Counted from the first letter of the stretch, positions 13,601-22,767 are shown. The stretch: DNA of 64,000 bases from Chromobotia macracanthus (GCA_036877525.1 JAZGTH010000064.1:633001-697000), one strand, 5' to 3'. The notes: generated by a model from the sequence alone, not told the origin. Program-made: numbers and translations.

Positions 13601-13670
13601 GTGTGGTAAATGGCTGGACAAGAAAAGGGCAGATGGTAGAATAAAGCGTGTTGTCTATCCAAAGTATTGA
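63..13670 (+). CDS. loxhd1: LOXHD1-like protein, 3' part: 30 exons, twelve PLAT domains (5' incomplete)
   Basis: Lipoxygenase-homology protein made of tandem PLAT (polycystin/lipoxygenase/alpha-toxin) beta-sandwich domains; the family acts in the stereocilia of inner-ear hair cells, probably linking membrane and cytoskeleton. Exons by GT-AG and phase: 63-217, 524-684, 1515-1591, 1767-1963, 2135-2327, 2502-2662, 2862-3038, 3146-3284, 3481-3632, 3859-3992, 4235-4386, 4681(or 4654)-4758, 4846-4974, 5765-5929, 6658-6839, 7023-7139, 8422-8584, 8679-8830, 8932-9141, 9249-9375, 10087-10292, 10503-10688, 11195-11322, 11401-11518, 11601-11778, 11879-12064, 12264-12434, 12654-12792, 12877-13032, 13190-13670 (TGA 13668-13670). 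All phases agree and give about 1655 codons. Recurrent motifs are GTDA-V, GDTG, NKFE-G, IRIGHDN-G, GWFL--V, FPC-RWL---EDDG--REL. Human LOXHD1 has 15 PLAT domains, so about three lie upstream. The a/b paralogue cannot be decided. Confidence 0.95.
1767..2327 (+). CDS. loxhd1: LOXHD1 PLAT domain B (exons 4-5)
   Basis: Exon 1767-1963 (acceptor TTGTAG) encodes NVGYHIAIKTG, then GASSDSKVFVKLYGEKGDT and the ETGQTDIFTIETFDIGK strand. The usual GTDA motif is replaced by GASSD. Exon 2135-2327 encodes RLLIGHTNEGLRAGWFLD and RWLCKDEADGKVEVEIYP. The second exon fuses two PLAT blocks that other repeats split. Its donor is the weak T|GTGTGT, chosen because only this cut leaves the one base needed to continue as TTG into exon 6. 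Confidence 0.9.
2502..3284 (+). CDS. loxhd1: LOXHD1 PLAT domain C with lysine-rich insert (exons 6-8)
   Basis: Exon 2502-2662 has no in-frame ATG and is easily missed; it encodes INYEVTVVTGD, AGGTNANVFLQIYGEEGKT and NNFERGTTEIF. Exon 2862-3038 encodes RIGHDGSGIGAGWFLEKV and then a charged run, KPEKKEEDKKD followed by a block of lysines. Exon 3146-3284 continues with EEEEPPGELREV and FPCSRWLARDEEDGEILVEL. The basic then acidic insert sits between the core strand and the last strand pair. The donor of exon 7, G|GTCAAA, is weak but is the only phase-0 option. Confidence 0.9.
3481..4386 (+). CDS. loxhd1: LOXHD1 PLAT domain D (exons 9-11)
   Basis: Exon 3481-3632 encodes ENTYEVHVFTGS, GAGTDAGVYINIYGEMGDTG and NKFERGQ. 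Exon 3859-3992 encodes EDVFTITGMDLG, LRIRHDNKQANAAWYLDRV. Exon 4235-4386 encodes FPCQRWLAVDEDDGQLGREL and an acidic tail (MKRDEDDEEESSPAQL). This repeat has a complete set of PLAT motifs. The donor of exon 11 is AAAG|GTTTTC, which is poor; the next exon also has an acceptor problem (see findings). Confidence 0.92.
4615..4652. repeat. (TG)19 microsatellite abutting LOXHD1 exon 12
   Basis: Uninterrupted TG units that end at the first codons of exon 12. Confidence 0.95.
4654..5929 (+). CDS. loxhd1: LOXHD1 PLAT domain E (exons 12-14; 5' border of exon 12 uncertain)
   Basis: Exon 12 ends at 4758 (donor GTAACC) and encodes TTFTLRVKTGEK, AGTDANVFAVLYGTKDDTG. Protein-like sequence reaches back to 4654, but a (TG)19 tract (4615-4652) abuts it with no AG. 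The first phase-compatible AG is at 4679-4680, giving an exon from 4681 that loses most of the first beta strand. Exon 4846-4974 encodes NKFELGMIDEFTIEAVDLG and RIRIGHDNAG. Exon 5765-5929 encodes ASPGWFLDWVEID and FPCGRWLDKGEDDGAIVRDL. Confidence 0.85.
6658..8584 (+). CDS. loxhd1: LOXHD1 PLAT domain F (exons 15-17)
   Basis: Exon 6658-6839 encodes VPYEIKLFTSD, AGTDADVFIILYGQNG and YFERGAEDMFIVE. Exon 7023-7139 encodes IRIGHDNRGVNPGWHLDRV. Exon 8422-8584 encodes FPCEGWLARSEEDGETIREL and a linker. RW of the consensus is GW here. The acceptor of exon 17 lies just after a SINE copy (8279-8408). Intron 7140-8421 also holds a 187 bp palindromic element. Confidence 0.92.
7274..7460. repeat. Palindromic MITE-like element in LOXHD1 intron 16
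   Basis: Outer arms ATGACACTGCATATCCCATA (from about 7299) and TATGGGATATGCAGTGTCAT (to about 7443) are perfect inverted copies; outward, TGGGTTTGAT and AATCAACCCA also match. A second, inner pair CATAGACTGCC/GGCAGTCTATG is nested. No ORF. Confidence 0.75.
8279..8408 (+). mobile_element. Truncated tRNA-headed SINE at LOXHD1 exon 17
   Basis: CTGTAGCTCAGT then GGGTTCGATTCCCAGG (internal tRNA part deleted), ATGTACTGATAAAA, CTGTAAGTCGGTTTGGATAA, GCATCTGCCCAATGC. The tail ends about 14 bp before the exon 17 acceptor AG (8420-8421). Confidence 0.8.
8679..9375 (+). CDS. loxhd1: LOXHD1 PLAT domain G and charged linker (exons 18-20)
   Basis: Exon 8679-8830 encodes HTYTVTITTGD, GAGTDANVFITLYGDMGDTG, NKFERGS. 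Exon 8932-9141 encodes IRIRHDNSMLSADWYLEQV and FLCERWLSRKREDKRIDRVF in one exon, where other repeats use two. Exon 9249-9375 is a linker (EGERETAFCPIKK, then NKRNKKQHSEEDEEDEEG), strongly charged, with no PLAT motif. The EDDG motif of other repeats is changed to REDK. Confidence 0.9.
10059..10084. repeat. (GT)13 microsatellite forming the tract of a LOXHD1 acceptor
   Basis: GT units run directly into the acceptor AG at 10085-10086 of exon 21. Confidence 0.9.
10087..10688 (+). CDS. loxhd1: LOXHD1 PLAT domain H, divergent (exons 21-22)
   Basis: Exon 10087-10292 (acceptor made by a (GT)13 tract followed by AG) encodes IPYHFTVTTGLD, DAGTSSRVYVIIIGKKHKRT and LDYFTCYGADVGEIKKVE. Exon 10503-10688 encodes LGHDGATPESCWLVNELSV and FHCKCWLAKDRGDG. 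GTDA, GDTG, NKFE and GWFL are all altered, so this is the first of the degenerate repeats. A SINE copy lies in the intron between the two exons. Confidence 0.9.
10323..10466 (+). mobile_element. Truncated tRNA-headed SINE in LOXHD1 intron 21
   Basis: Head TAGTAGAGCA, GGTCATGGGTTCGAGTC, then CATACTGATAAATGTATAGC and the tail TATGGATAAAAGTGTCTGGC. Same family as the copies at 8279, 26384 and 60429. Confidence 0.75.
10695..11035 (+). repeat. Dispersed AACATT-rich repeat, copy 1
   Basis: Repeated ACATT-CAGAAC, TTACTTAATGGAAACATTACAG and CTAGCTGGGAA units. A related copy in opposite orientation is at 57455-57735 (for example CTAACATTTCTATTAAGTAA). Confidence 0.5.
11195..11728 (+). CDS. loxhd1: LOXHD1 PLAT domain I (exons 23-25)
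   Basis: Exon 11195-11322 encodes VIYEVTVLTGDVL, HAGTDTQIYITVFGIYGTSE. Exon 11401-11518 encodes RFERGQKDTFNLEIEDI and VRIDGSGSRPDWFLDK, in which the GHD of the consensus is lost. The first part of exon 11601-11778 encodes VFVYEEWLSRSYGPKRTV, with FPC and EDDG absent. The remainder of exon 25 begins the next domain. Confidence 0.9.
11729..12434 (+). CDS. loxhd1: LOXHD1 PLAT domain J (exons 25 end, 26, 27)
   Basis: The 3' part of exon 25 encodes LTIYTVSVKTSDAAG, the first strand. Exon 11879-12064 encodes GAGTDANVWMIIFGENGDTG, NKFERKQTDTFRFPDI and VRIWHDNSG, fusing two blocks found on separate exons elsewhere. Exon 12264-12434 encodes PAAGWHLEYVDV and FQCDRWLAKNEDDGQIMREL. It is a full, well-conserved PLAT repeat. 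Confidence 0.92.
12654..13300 (+). CDS. loxhd1: LOXHD1 PLAT domain K, divergent (exons 28-30 start)
   Basis: Exon 12654-12792 encodes YEILVTTADTDDAE, NAWIVLEGKKGRSKEFTLEN. Exon 12877-13032 encodes RFEFSSKELGDIASICLGH and AFWTVEEVVVTEKE. The start of exon 13190-13670 encodes FRCDAAIPLSSKRDEFQTFE. GTDA, GWFL and RWL are all missing; the fold is inferred from order and spacing only. Confidence 0.85.
13301..13670 (+). CDS. loxhd1: LOXHD1 C-terminal PLAT domain L (exon 30)
   Basis: The last domain is wholly inside the 481 bp terminal exon, unlike the others, which are split over two to four exons. It encodes KYEIIVITGDEKG, GAGTDANVFITVFGSNGDSG, LFERGKTNRFILELLDMG, VCVEHDNSGLSPGWLLSRI and FVCGKWLDKKRADGRIKRVV, then stops at TGA 13668-13670. 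Two or more introns seem to have been lost or never gained here. Confidence 0.94.
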
Positions 13671-13740
13671 TCCGACAATCAATCAGTATTAGGAGAGATT
13701 ATCCAACACACAACATGCTTTTATTTCGATGATGCAATAC

Positions 13741-13917
13741 TTAAAGGTGAAGTGTGTTGTTTTTTGAGTGCTAAAATAAATGCACTATCCTGTATTAATG
13801 TGCAGAAAGAACCAAAGGTAAGACATCTGTAGGCTGACTTGTGTATGGGACAACATCTGTTTTTGAACTCCCATTTGATGCCACTAGGGGCAGGGAAATG
13901 ATACACTTTACCTTTAA
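13741..13917. mobile_element. MITE with TTAA target duplication and inverted ends
   Basis: The element runs TTAA-AGGTGAAGTGTGT ... ACACTTTACCT-TTAA. The ends are inverted repeats with few mismatches, and TTAA flanks both sides, as in piggyBac-type insertions. It has no coding capacity. Class is inferred from ends and target site only. Confidence 0.65.
13775..13780 (+). terminator. Candidate LOXHD1 polyadenylation signal AATAAA
   Basis: First AATAAA after the stop codon (about 105 bp downstream), inside the MITE. A second AATAAA at 14673-14678 could serve a longer 3' UTR. Confidence 0.5.
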
Positions 13918-14263
13918 ATGTTGTTGAAATTCCATGCAGATTCAGAGGGGGTGTCACGTCATATTGATGTCTGGTTTGAATGTTTCCTTTGAATTGAACG
14001 AGAATGTCACCTTTTGTCTTTATTATGGCAGCTGCTTTTCTTGTGTCTTCTCAGGAACAATATGAACAGGTGAATGATTTAAGAACCGAGTTACAACTTT
14101 ATCTTTATATGGCCAATCAAGTTCACTTTCTAAAAAAACATTTAAAAACATCAAAACTTATTTCTCAGATTGTTCAGTTATTGCAGGTTATTGGAGATGG
14201 TCCTGGGTTGACAGACTGCACAGGATAACACCTCTTCATTCAGAATAACTTTGAAAACTTTTA

Positions 14264-14312
14264 TTTACATTTACATTTAGCGGACGCTTTTATCCAAAGC
14301 GACTTTCAAGGA
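14264..14312 (-). repeat. SINE tail fragment
   Basis: ATTTAGCGGACGCTTTTATC followed by CAAAGCGACTTT, the reverse complement of the SINE 3' tail. No head is recognisable. Confidence 0.6.
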
Positions 14313-15247
14313 AAGGAAAACAATGAAGCGATAAATCATAAGCAGTGCACAGTTACAGTTACCAAGATTACAACATTTCAGTGCTTGATAGAGGCGATAC
14401 CTGTTGGGAGAGAGGATAAAGGGTTCATTTTTTTTTTTATTAGATCAAACTCGTGTCAGGTATTTGTATTTATCTGGATTAACATTTCCCAACTTTCAGA
14501 GTGCCACTTCCTATACCTATCGCAGATGTGCCTCAAGCGTTTGAATGATTTTATGGATGTGAAGGAGTACAGTGTTGTTTGTTTCTGTAATGTTATTTTT
14601 ACATATTGTTACCTCTGTGAGGCTGAAATCTCACACACATTCAGTTGAGAACTGCAGGTGTGCGATTTGTCCAATAAAATCCAGTCTTGAATCCTCCACT
14701 TCTGATCTTTTGAGTTTTTGTCCTAATGAACCACAACCATGGGAAATGATGTCATATGGAACAAACATGAATAAATGAATTTATAATTGGCTCAAAATCT
14801 GTAAGCTGTTTAAGTTCTAAGAATGTCAGAAAGAGACACTATTATTAAATGTCAAGTAGAAGTGTTTTATGTGTGGATTTAAAGTTGCAGAATCTTTAAT
14901 AACTTAATACTGCCCTCTGCTGGATTGGATGTTTGATAGGACAGTTTTCAAGATGTAATCCACAACTTTTACCTCTCTATTGCCATCTCTGTATGAAAAA
15001 AATATATATATAGGTCAAATGAAGCCAAACTGCCATTTCCCAGGATCGAACCCAACAGCTCAAATGATAAACCATCATTATAAGCTTACCGTTGCAAATC
15101 GGGGTAAGGTAAGGTGACTGTTTGGACATTGATTATGTATTTGCTTAAAAAACTGTTGTTGTTTTTTTCAAATAAAAGTTGCAAATTGCATATTTTAACA
15201 ACATTCCTTGGTTCACAATAACAACATAATAATCCACAAATGTATTT

Positions 15248-15253
15248 TTTAAT
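15248..15253 (-). terminator. Possible PSMD5 polyadenylation signal ATTAAA
   Basis: ATTAAA on the minus strand (TTTAAT on plus) 182 bp after the PSMD5 stop. No minus-strand AATAAA was seen closer to the stop; the call is weak. Confidence 0.3.
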
Positions 15254-15434
15254 GGCATGACAAAATGCAAACAGAACCAAATTTAACTTAATGAATCAAC
15301 AGGAGAAACAAACAGCTGTGAGTGTGTCAATGTGGGTGTCATCATTTGTGATCATTATGTGATCATTTGGTCACTTTTTATCTGCACTGAACCAAGACAT
15401 CGGAAAATGTTTTGAATTTCTTATACTGAGTGTC

Positions 15435-18400
15435 TCAGTCTGCTCCCTCTGTGCTGACTGCAGACACTGCACTGACATAATATGGTCCCTCTTTCAGGTA
15501 GGTCTTCAGCTTTAAGTAATTTTGTGATCCAAAGATCTGCTGAGTGCTTGTGGAGCTCAAGAGCGCCCCCACCAGCTCAAATTTACAATCTTTGGCTTCT
15601 TTTCCCTTTCCCACTGAGCGATCCAACACCCACTCCACAAATCCAGGCGTGTCCACCATAAGCTGCTGCCCCCATGGCTGGCTGCCTATAGCCTGTTCAC
15701 AAATACACAGTTTGTTTCAATGATGCCTCTCTAACACTCAGTAATCTTAACATCTCTTATTAGCCTTGATCACAAACTCTTTATTAAAATGCATTTAAAG
15801 TGGTCATATCATGAGATCAGACCAACAATACAATATATATGAAATGCATAGAATGTAATTTAGAGATATAATAACTTTCAAGACTTGCCATTTAGACACA
15901 CTATTGTCACTTACAGTAAAGATGCGCAGTGCGCAGCAGTGGAGCTCGGGGAATGGCTGTGTGCTTATGTTCTGGAACATCATCATCGGCTGAGAGCTCA
16001 GACAGTTAAACCACAACTCCGTCAACAGCAGTAGATCATCTGTCTGCTGTTCTACCTGCAAAAGAAAAACAAATCCACACCACAAATATTTCAAACAAAC
16101 AGTTCATAAATACTTCAGATTTTCACTGGCAAATAAGACGACAAATTCAAAGGATTTTTCCGTACCAATCCTCTTCCTAATAGAATTTAAGACGAGGCAG
16201 ACTTACAGGTAAAGTGAGGAGCTGAGCAAGAGCTTCCAAACATCTCACTCTGAGATCAGTGGCTCCATCACAGGCCACTTTACTCATTCTCTTTAATATG
16301 GCAGTAAATTTCTCACCTGCAACAGACAGTTGAGCCTTAAATCAACTGAAACTTGAAAACACGTTTTAATGAGCCAATAAAATGTTTTGTTGCATGTATC
16401 ACTAAAAGTCTCGCTACAGTTTGTCACAGCTGATGTGGACAAATGATTCATCATTTTTGTTTTTTACTGCAGGCTGTAATGTAGAAACACAATGTAACAC
16501 AGGTGTTGTCACACACACACAGCTTGGAAAACACAAAAGAAACAGTCATTTTAAACAACCTAAAGCACACAGTTACCTGTTTTGTGCAGGACCTGTTTAC
16601 CCTCCACAGTTCTGCCCAGCACTCCCAGAGTATCCAGTGCGACAGGGGTCAATGTAGGGTCAAGGTTCATGACCATGGAGAAGACCACCTCAAGGAATAT
16701 TGGGTATTTCTCACACACCTGCTGAGGGCTGTCCATGATCGCAAGGCTCCCGAAGAACTTCACCAGTCCTGAACACACATGGACACACAAAGACAGCAGT
16801 TATGAGGCATGTTTCCATGACTGAAAGCTTTTAAAGGGGTGATATCATGGACAGAAAAGTCACACCTGGCAGGTAAAGACTAGAGAAGGGGTCGGATTCT
16901 GCTGCAATGATCATGTTTGAGATTTTATCCATGATGCCTTGCTGTGCCAGATACTGACGGCCATGTTGGCTTTGAGCTAGATTGGTGACCATCTCTATAG
17001 CTGTTGCTCTAGGGAAAAGAGATAACATACATTTATGCCCGTTTTGTACTGTACCTACACAATTATATTTGTATCTGTCTGAGATTGGTACCTGACCAAA
17101 ACATCATCCCCAGTCAGTTCTTCCAGCATCCGTGATATTAGAGTGCTGTTAGCACAATAATCCAAAGAAACCGGAGACACTGTAGATACATCCACAATCA
17201 ACTGTACACACACAAGCAAACAACAGATATACAGAGCATCAATATCACAAATTAATTCTGTAAATTTGACTGCTTTTACATTAACAGACATACCTCGTAC
17301 ACTCTGTATCTGATGATGTCACTGGTGCCCATCACATCCTTGAGCTTGTTCAGCAGATCAGAGCAGAAGAGAGCATTAAGCCCTGCTTTCGTGTTACTGA
17401 GCTTACTGAGGGCAGCTATTGCCTGATCAGAAACAAAATTAATCACAAAAAAACCCACAAATTAAAAAAAAAAACAGCTCATGCAGAAAACAAAATGCTT
17501 ATTATTGTCAGTCTTCTGTTTAGGGTTGCTGATAGGCTTAGAAACTTTGTTGCATCATTAAACGTGTCAAAACCTCATTGGCCACAGCGATACGCTCAAC
17601 ACTGATGCACTGAATCACATCACACAGAATTTCTGCGTTGTTCAGCATCTGAGTCACTCCATCAGCATGACCAATAACACGGCCGATCTATGAACAGAAC
17701 CAAACACAGAACAGAACCATGAGATGAACTGAGGAACAGAGAGGGGTCTGGAATAACAGACACCTGTATGGTGCAGATGGACAGCAGCTGGTCTGGTCCA
17801 CTGACCTGTGTGAGGGTGAGTACTTTGACCGAATCGTCTGGATGGTTCAGTCCACTCTGAAGCGCAGCCTTGTAGTTCTGAGCCAGCTGGACGGGTTCTA
17901 ACACCTGTAGAACACGACTCAGGATTTCCACACACACCTCTATCTGCTCTCTACACCCAAAACAGTCATCGTTTAGTTTAGCATGACCATTTTAACCATC
18001 AGCTGCAACAGTAACATGCTGATTTACCACACCAAACTACTTAAAAAGATCAAGAAATCCTGCTTTTTTTTAGGAGGAGGGGCTTAGTCTGAGAGACCAA
18101 CTGGTCTACCAACAGCAAAACAACTTCAGTCCAACAATACATTAGATATAAAATGCATAGAATTCAAAATGACTTGAATATTAATTTTTTTAAAAAAACA
18201 TATATATTACGTACTGACAGTTTACAGTGCAGTGTTCACTTTGAATTGACTCAGCAATAACAACACGCACTTGTTTTTGGTATTCAAAAGGCCGAATAAG
18301 ATCTCCAACCGGGCCCCAGACACCACCTCCCTCAAGCCGCTAACGGGTATCGCTAACACGGCCGTCCGGAGACTCCTGAGCTCCTCGATGGGATCTTCAG

Positions 18401-18443
18401 ACTCACAGACTTCATTCAACAGGCTTTCTATATGCGCCGCCAT
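15435..18443 (-). CDS. psmd5: 26S proteasome non-ATPase regulatory subunit 5 (S5b), complete
   Basis: PSMD5/S5b is a HEAT/ARM-repeat chaperone that binds the ATPase PSMC2 (Rpt1) during assembly of the 19S base and is absent from the mature proteasome. Minus-strand exons: 18443-18271, 17950-17806, 17687-17574, 17422-17294, 17201-17092, 17008-16866, 16768-16577, 16316-16207, 16055-15915, 15692-15435. They total 1515 bp, 504 codons plus stop, the same length as human PSMD5. Start ATG at 18443-18441 has a strong context (AAGATGGCGGC). Family-typical segments are NHPDDSVKVLTLTQ, TSDIIRYRVYEV, ELTGDDVLVR, HGRQYLAQQGIMDKISNMI, SDPFSSLYLPG, MDSPQQVCEKYPIF, EGKQVLHKTG, EQQTDDLLLLTELWF, FPELHCCALRIFT, EGPYYVSAVS. 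Exon 3 is short and lacks a long ORF of its own. Donor of exon 3 (GAG|GTTTTG) is weak. The gene is tail-to-tail with LOXHD1 and head-to-head, at 19 kb, with COL27A1. Confidence 0.96.
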
Positions 18444-18620
18444 CTTGTGTTAATGTTTGGGTCACGTGACCGTGAGGCCGAACATGTGATCGAGCGTGTT
18501 TTGGCTGCGCTGCATTTACGCATTTCACTCGCAACCGATATCTTTACTCACAAAACTAAATCTATCGGTAACTATTACGGTAATCCCTGTTTGAAACGTA
18601 AAATTGCAAGGTGATTTTTT
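18444..18620 (-). promoter_or_regulatory. PSMD5 promoter / 5' UTR with GTCACGTGAC palindrome
   Basis: CpG-containing sequence just upstream of the PSMD5 ATG. A perfect 10 bp palindrome, GTCACGTGAC, lies at 18461-18470, about 18 bp before the ATG; its CACGTG core is an E-box bound by USF/MITF/TFE-type bHLH-zip factors. No TATA box is evident. Whether it acts as an initiator-proximal site is inference. Confidence 0.5.
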
Positions 18621-18815
18621 TAACGTGGATGATAAGGTAAACTTCTGCTGTAGTAACAACCTACAAACGCGGCACCATCTATAGTACCTACATCTATAGT
18701 ATCTATGCGATATAGTAGCCGGATCTTCTTTCTGTTTAAAACAGACATTTCCCAGCTCAGATTAAAAATAATTATTATAAACGTATGGTTGCGAAAAGGG
18801 GTAAGGTAAGAAGAT
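18620..18815 (-). repeat. Dispersed repeat copy (shared with about 14990-15115, 39890-40170, 48020-48400)
   Basis: On the minus strand this segment reads AAGAAGATCCGGCTAC ... AGATGGTGCCGCGTTTGTAG, matching 48205-48265 on plus. Its end GGGGTAAGGTAAG matches 15100-15112. The family joins four places in the window. Confidence 0.55.
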
Positions 18816-19115
18816 TGTGTTGAACACCAATCTGTCATAAACTTGCTCAATAACTGATTGTGTTTAGTTATTAGTTTTCATAAATGCATTATTAGTTTTC
18901 ATAAATGCATTTTTATCTGAGGAGTGTCTTGCCCGTGTGCAGGTGCGTTTTCGAGGCCTCATTTATATTTTACTATAATATCTGTCATTAATTTTATTAG
19001 CATTTAGTCTGTTAGAATAAAAATGTGCACTTTTCATATACTTTTGCGCTATATGCGTGTTTGCGCTAGTTTGCTTAATTTGTGTTATGGTGAAGTGTGG
19101 GCCTAATGTACAGCA

Positions 19116-19376
19116 AGCCGGAAGTCCAAAGTCTTCTCACGTCCTGATAGCAATCAATAAAGTGGTTTAAAATATTTATATATTTAAACATATTCCGTGG
19201 AAGGCACAGGACCATAAAGGTTCGTCCAATCATTGCATTCGGTGCAAATGCAATGATAGGATGTACTGCTTGCCTGTCAAACTATATATTTGCATCACGT
19301 TTTGGAGGAGGCGTGGCTTTGGAGATCGCTCTGAATTGAGGGCGGGGTCTAAATTTCCTACCCTACACTTTAAGTA
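19116..19376 (+). repeat. Diverged copy of the TTAA element found at 33355-33707
   Basis: Shares CTTCTCAC-TC--GATAGCAATCA, GCAGGACCATAAA, CTTGCCTGT-AAACTAT, GGAGG-GC-T-GCTTTGGAG and the end CCTACCCTAC--TTTAA with the other copy in the same order. The 5' inverted end is not recognisable here. Confidence 0.6.
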
Positions 19377-22300
19377 TTGTCAGATGTTGTGCTTCTTCTG
19401 TTGACCACTAGATGATGATATTGGGCCTTGTTTTATTTCCTTAATTAATTTGATATTTGTCTAGTGGTTAGTTTGTTTTCAGCTTTGCAAGAAAGCCTGA
19501 AAATGATTCAGTGTTGGTACCATAGTATAGTGAAGATATTAGATGAGATGTATTTATAATGTTACTACAAGTTATTTTACAAAACTATATAGTACAAACA
19601 ATACTTTGATACTTTGATGGGGGAAAACATGTTTGGTACATGTTCAACAAAAACTGTAATACTATAGTGCTTTTTGGTTCTTCTTGATACTTCTTCTTGA
19701 TGGTTCTTCTTTATCCTCTTGATTCAGTATGCATAGCATTTTAACACCTGTTTTAACACTTGCCATGCAGCCGAGAGCACAGGTTCCTGCAGAGTTTATT
19801 GCCAACCCTGATCAAACTCACTTGAAAAAGATCCTCAAGGTTTTGATTACTAGAAATACTAGGAAAGAGGACCTTAGGGGCGAGTGTTGAAAACCTCCGC
19901 TTTAGAAATTGTGTGTCTGTTTTATCCTTTTCAGAAACTCAAGTTTGGTTTCCAGAACAGCAACTAAGTTTACAGTGATGTAAAGAACTGTCCTGCTCCA
20001 TCACTGCAGCAGACTTGCATGTGGAGACATAAGGGGATGTACCTAAAGCGTGTGGGCATACGGTAGTATGCAGTTGTATGGTGTGTGTATCAGTACATCT
20101 CTTTATATGGGTGTTGGAGGATTGTGTGTGTATGTGAGGTGTGGATATTCAGCAGTAATCTTAGTTATTCAGTGGAAACGCCCATAGAGATACAGCGGAG
20201 AATTAGCTGATGATTCCACACTCACAGTTCTGTTCTCTAGCTGTCTGTCTTTTATATGTTCAGAAGAAAATGTGGGTTGTGTTTGCCTGTACAAAGCATG
20301 TTGCTAGGGTGTTGTGATGGGCAGTAGCACGTGGTTGCTAAGGCATTCTGGATGTTTTTAGTGCATTGCTAAGTGGTATTTTGCAGAGTTCTGAATTGGT
20401 TTAATTCTAATTATGAGCTGAGTGCAATTAATGTTTGTATTTAAAAATAATAAAATGGAAAAATCCCAGAGTAGATTCCAAATATTCCACAGAATTCACA
20501 ACTGTATGAGTATATATACAGTATATATGAGAAACACAGCCTGTATAATGTATGTGAACCTTCTCCTGACTGTAGCATTAATTATGGGTGGGATACTCCT
20601 GTTCATACACACATAGGGATCAAATGGTTTGTAGAAGAACCATTCTGAAATGATTAACATCAATCTAACTCTTTACACTCCTTACAGCCCTGTTCAAAGA
20701 GTGGCTTGTTGTTTCTGGAGTTTTCTGTTTCTTTCTATGTATATGTTCTTGTAGAAGACAGAAATCTTCATTTCTCTGTCACTGTTATACTCTGACTGAA
20801 GCTCAAACATCTACAGCAGTTACTCTGAGGGTGCATATCTGCATGTGAATGTGATTTTTTTAACTTATGATTATTTCAGTATCAGAGAACTTAACACCAT
20901 TCTTTAGAAACAGAAATAGGAACGTTCACAAACACACACTTAGAGCACACACAAATACACACAGTTCTTCATAAAAGACCTTCATTTCTGAGTGTGTGTG
21001 TGTTTGTGAGTGAGTTTCTGAGCAGTTATCAATAGCCTCCCTGTTTCTTTGGCGTAAAATGAGATTCCACACACACACACACAGTATACACAAATACACA
21101 CCAGTTTAACCTCAATCCAGTAGCAAAAATAAAACGCCAAAGACCCACCTCCTTTTCTGAAAGACATTACAGTCCCAGTACTCTAAAACACACACACACA
21201 CAAAGATATTATGGTAACACAGCTGAAATAGTTGGCATTTTTCACAACTCATTTCTTTTGGATTACAGCTATACCCTGATTTGAATGTACGGTCAAACAG
21301 TCATTACTGTAATAACACTGCTAGTATTAGTCAGTCTGTATTATAGGTGATGGTTTTGGGTGGAACATGTAACACTGAACATACAAACACACTTGTAATC
21401 TTACTTTTAAAATATCCAAACAATCTGGTTATGATGGTTTGAGCGCTGTATACTACAGTACTACTACAGTACAGTAATTGTATAGTACAGTTGTAGGACT
21501 ATTAAAGTACTGACCAAAAGAGAATAAACATTTTGGGCATGATTATGTAAAAACTATTTAAGGGATCCTAAAGGAAAATGTTAATTCTCAGATGTTTCTC
21601 TTTTATAGCTAAATAGACTTCAGTGGGAGAAATTCAAGATTTTACAGTTCAAGACATTTCTTCTGAAACTCCAACAGAGACACAAGACTACTGGAGTCTT
21701 TTTCTAAGGGGAAAATCTGTGAATCAGGACACTTAAGTAAAAATATCTTGTAGAAACAAATGAGATATTAAAAAGATCTACTTAATTATTTTTTCCTATT
21801 GTATGTCCTGGTTAGAAGTGCCATTAATGGTTTAGACAGGTCCCTTCTCTTCCATGTTCTCTCTGTGGAGTCACAGCAAAGTCCCACACTTGACGGCCAT
21901 CTTTGCAATTCCTCCGGGCAGCTATGAGGGATGATAGATATCTCTAAAATTGCTGACTAAGGTCACAATAAAACACTATATTCCAGACCAACTATTAAAC
22001 CTGACATGAACTGTATCATAAATTCTCTTTTTCATAAAGACATAAAGTCTGTCCCCAACATTTGTGCTCGCAACATTCTGTAGAGAGCTCCAGTTTCATA
22101 GTAATAGAACTGTGGGATCTTAATTAATTCTGTAATATTTGGTCACAGTCATGACAGTATGTGTGTGTGTCTTTTTAGGGCGGACACTTCTCTGCTGTAG
22201 GACAGGCGACTATTTTGGGCACCTGACTGAGGCACTCTCTGTCTCTGCTGTTAAACTGTATTTACGTTTCTCCGGTCGGCTCATTTTATTTGTGTTTCTC

Positions 22301-22706
22301 TGACTAGTCAGCTTTATTTGTGGAATTTTGATTGGCTGTGTTTTTGTGTTGTGTTTTGGCATGTTGTTTTTTCTGGATTTGTGTTTCCTGCCGTGGACAG
22401 AAAGATGTTTATTCACTTATTGAGTTCTAAAAGCAAAATTTCTGCCTTCTTTAATCAGTTAAATTTTAATGAATGCTTGAGATGATCACAAAGCATCAGA
22501 CATGAAAGATGAAACATTAGTACTTTTGTCTATGAAAGGCTTATAGAAAAAATAGTGCACAAGATATATGAACTTGATGACAGAAGTTTTTTATTATTGT
22601 ATGAAGTTTGTTTTCAAAATAAGGTCAACTGAACCTTTATTTTGCTTAGAACATCTACAGTAAGAGGTGTGTGGTTGACCTTTTTATGTTTTAGGAAATC
22701 TACGTG

Positions 22707-22767
<61 letters not shown>

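Larger units (their letters stand above)
13671..15434. other. Convergent intergenic interval between LOXHD1 and PSMD5
   Basis: It holds the 3' UTR of LOXHD1, a TTAA-bounded MITE (13741-13917), a SINE tail fragment near 14264-14310, an A/T-rich stretch and a copy of a dispersed repeat at about 14990-15115. Short ORFs at 14004-14228 and 14385-14648 show no recognisable domain. No RNA gene was seen. Confidence 0.7.

Noticed and set aside
14004..14648. Two short ORFs in the LOXHD1/PSMD5 gap
   Set aside because: No family signature, no splice context and AT-rich composition.
17654..17805. Open reading extension of PSMD5 exon 2 (VSGPDQLL...)
   Set aside because: A donor at CAG|GTCAGT and the family sequence show that the protein continues in exon 3 (17687-17574).
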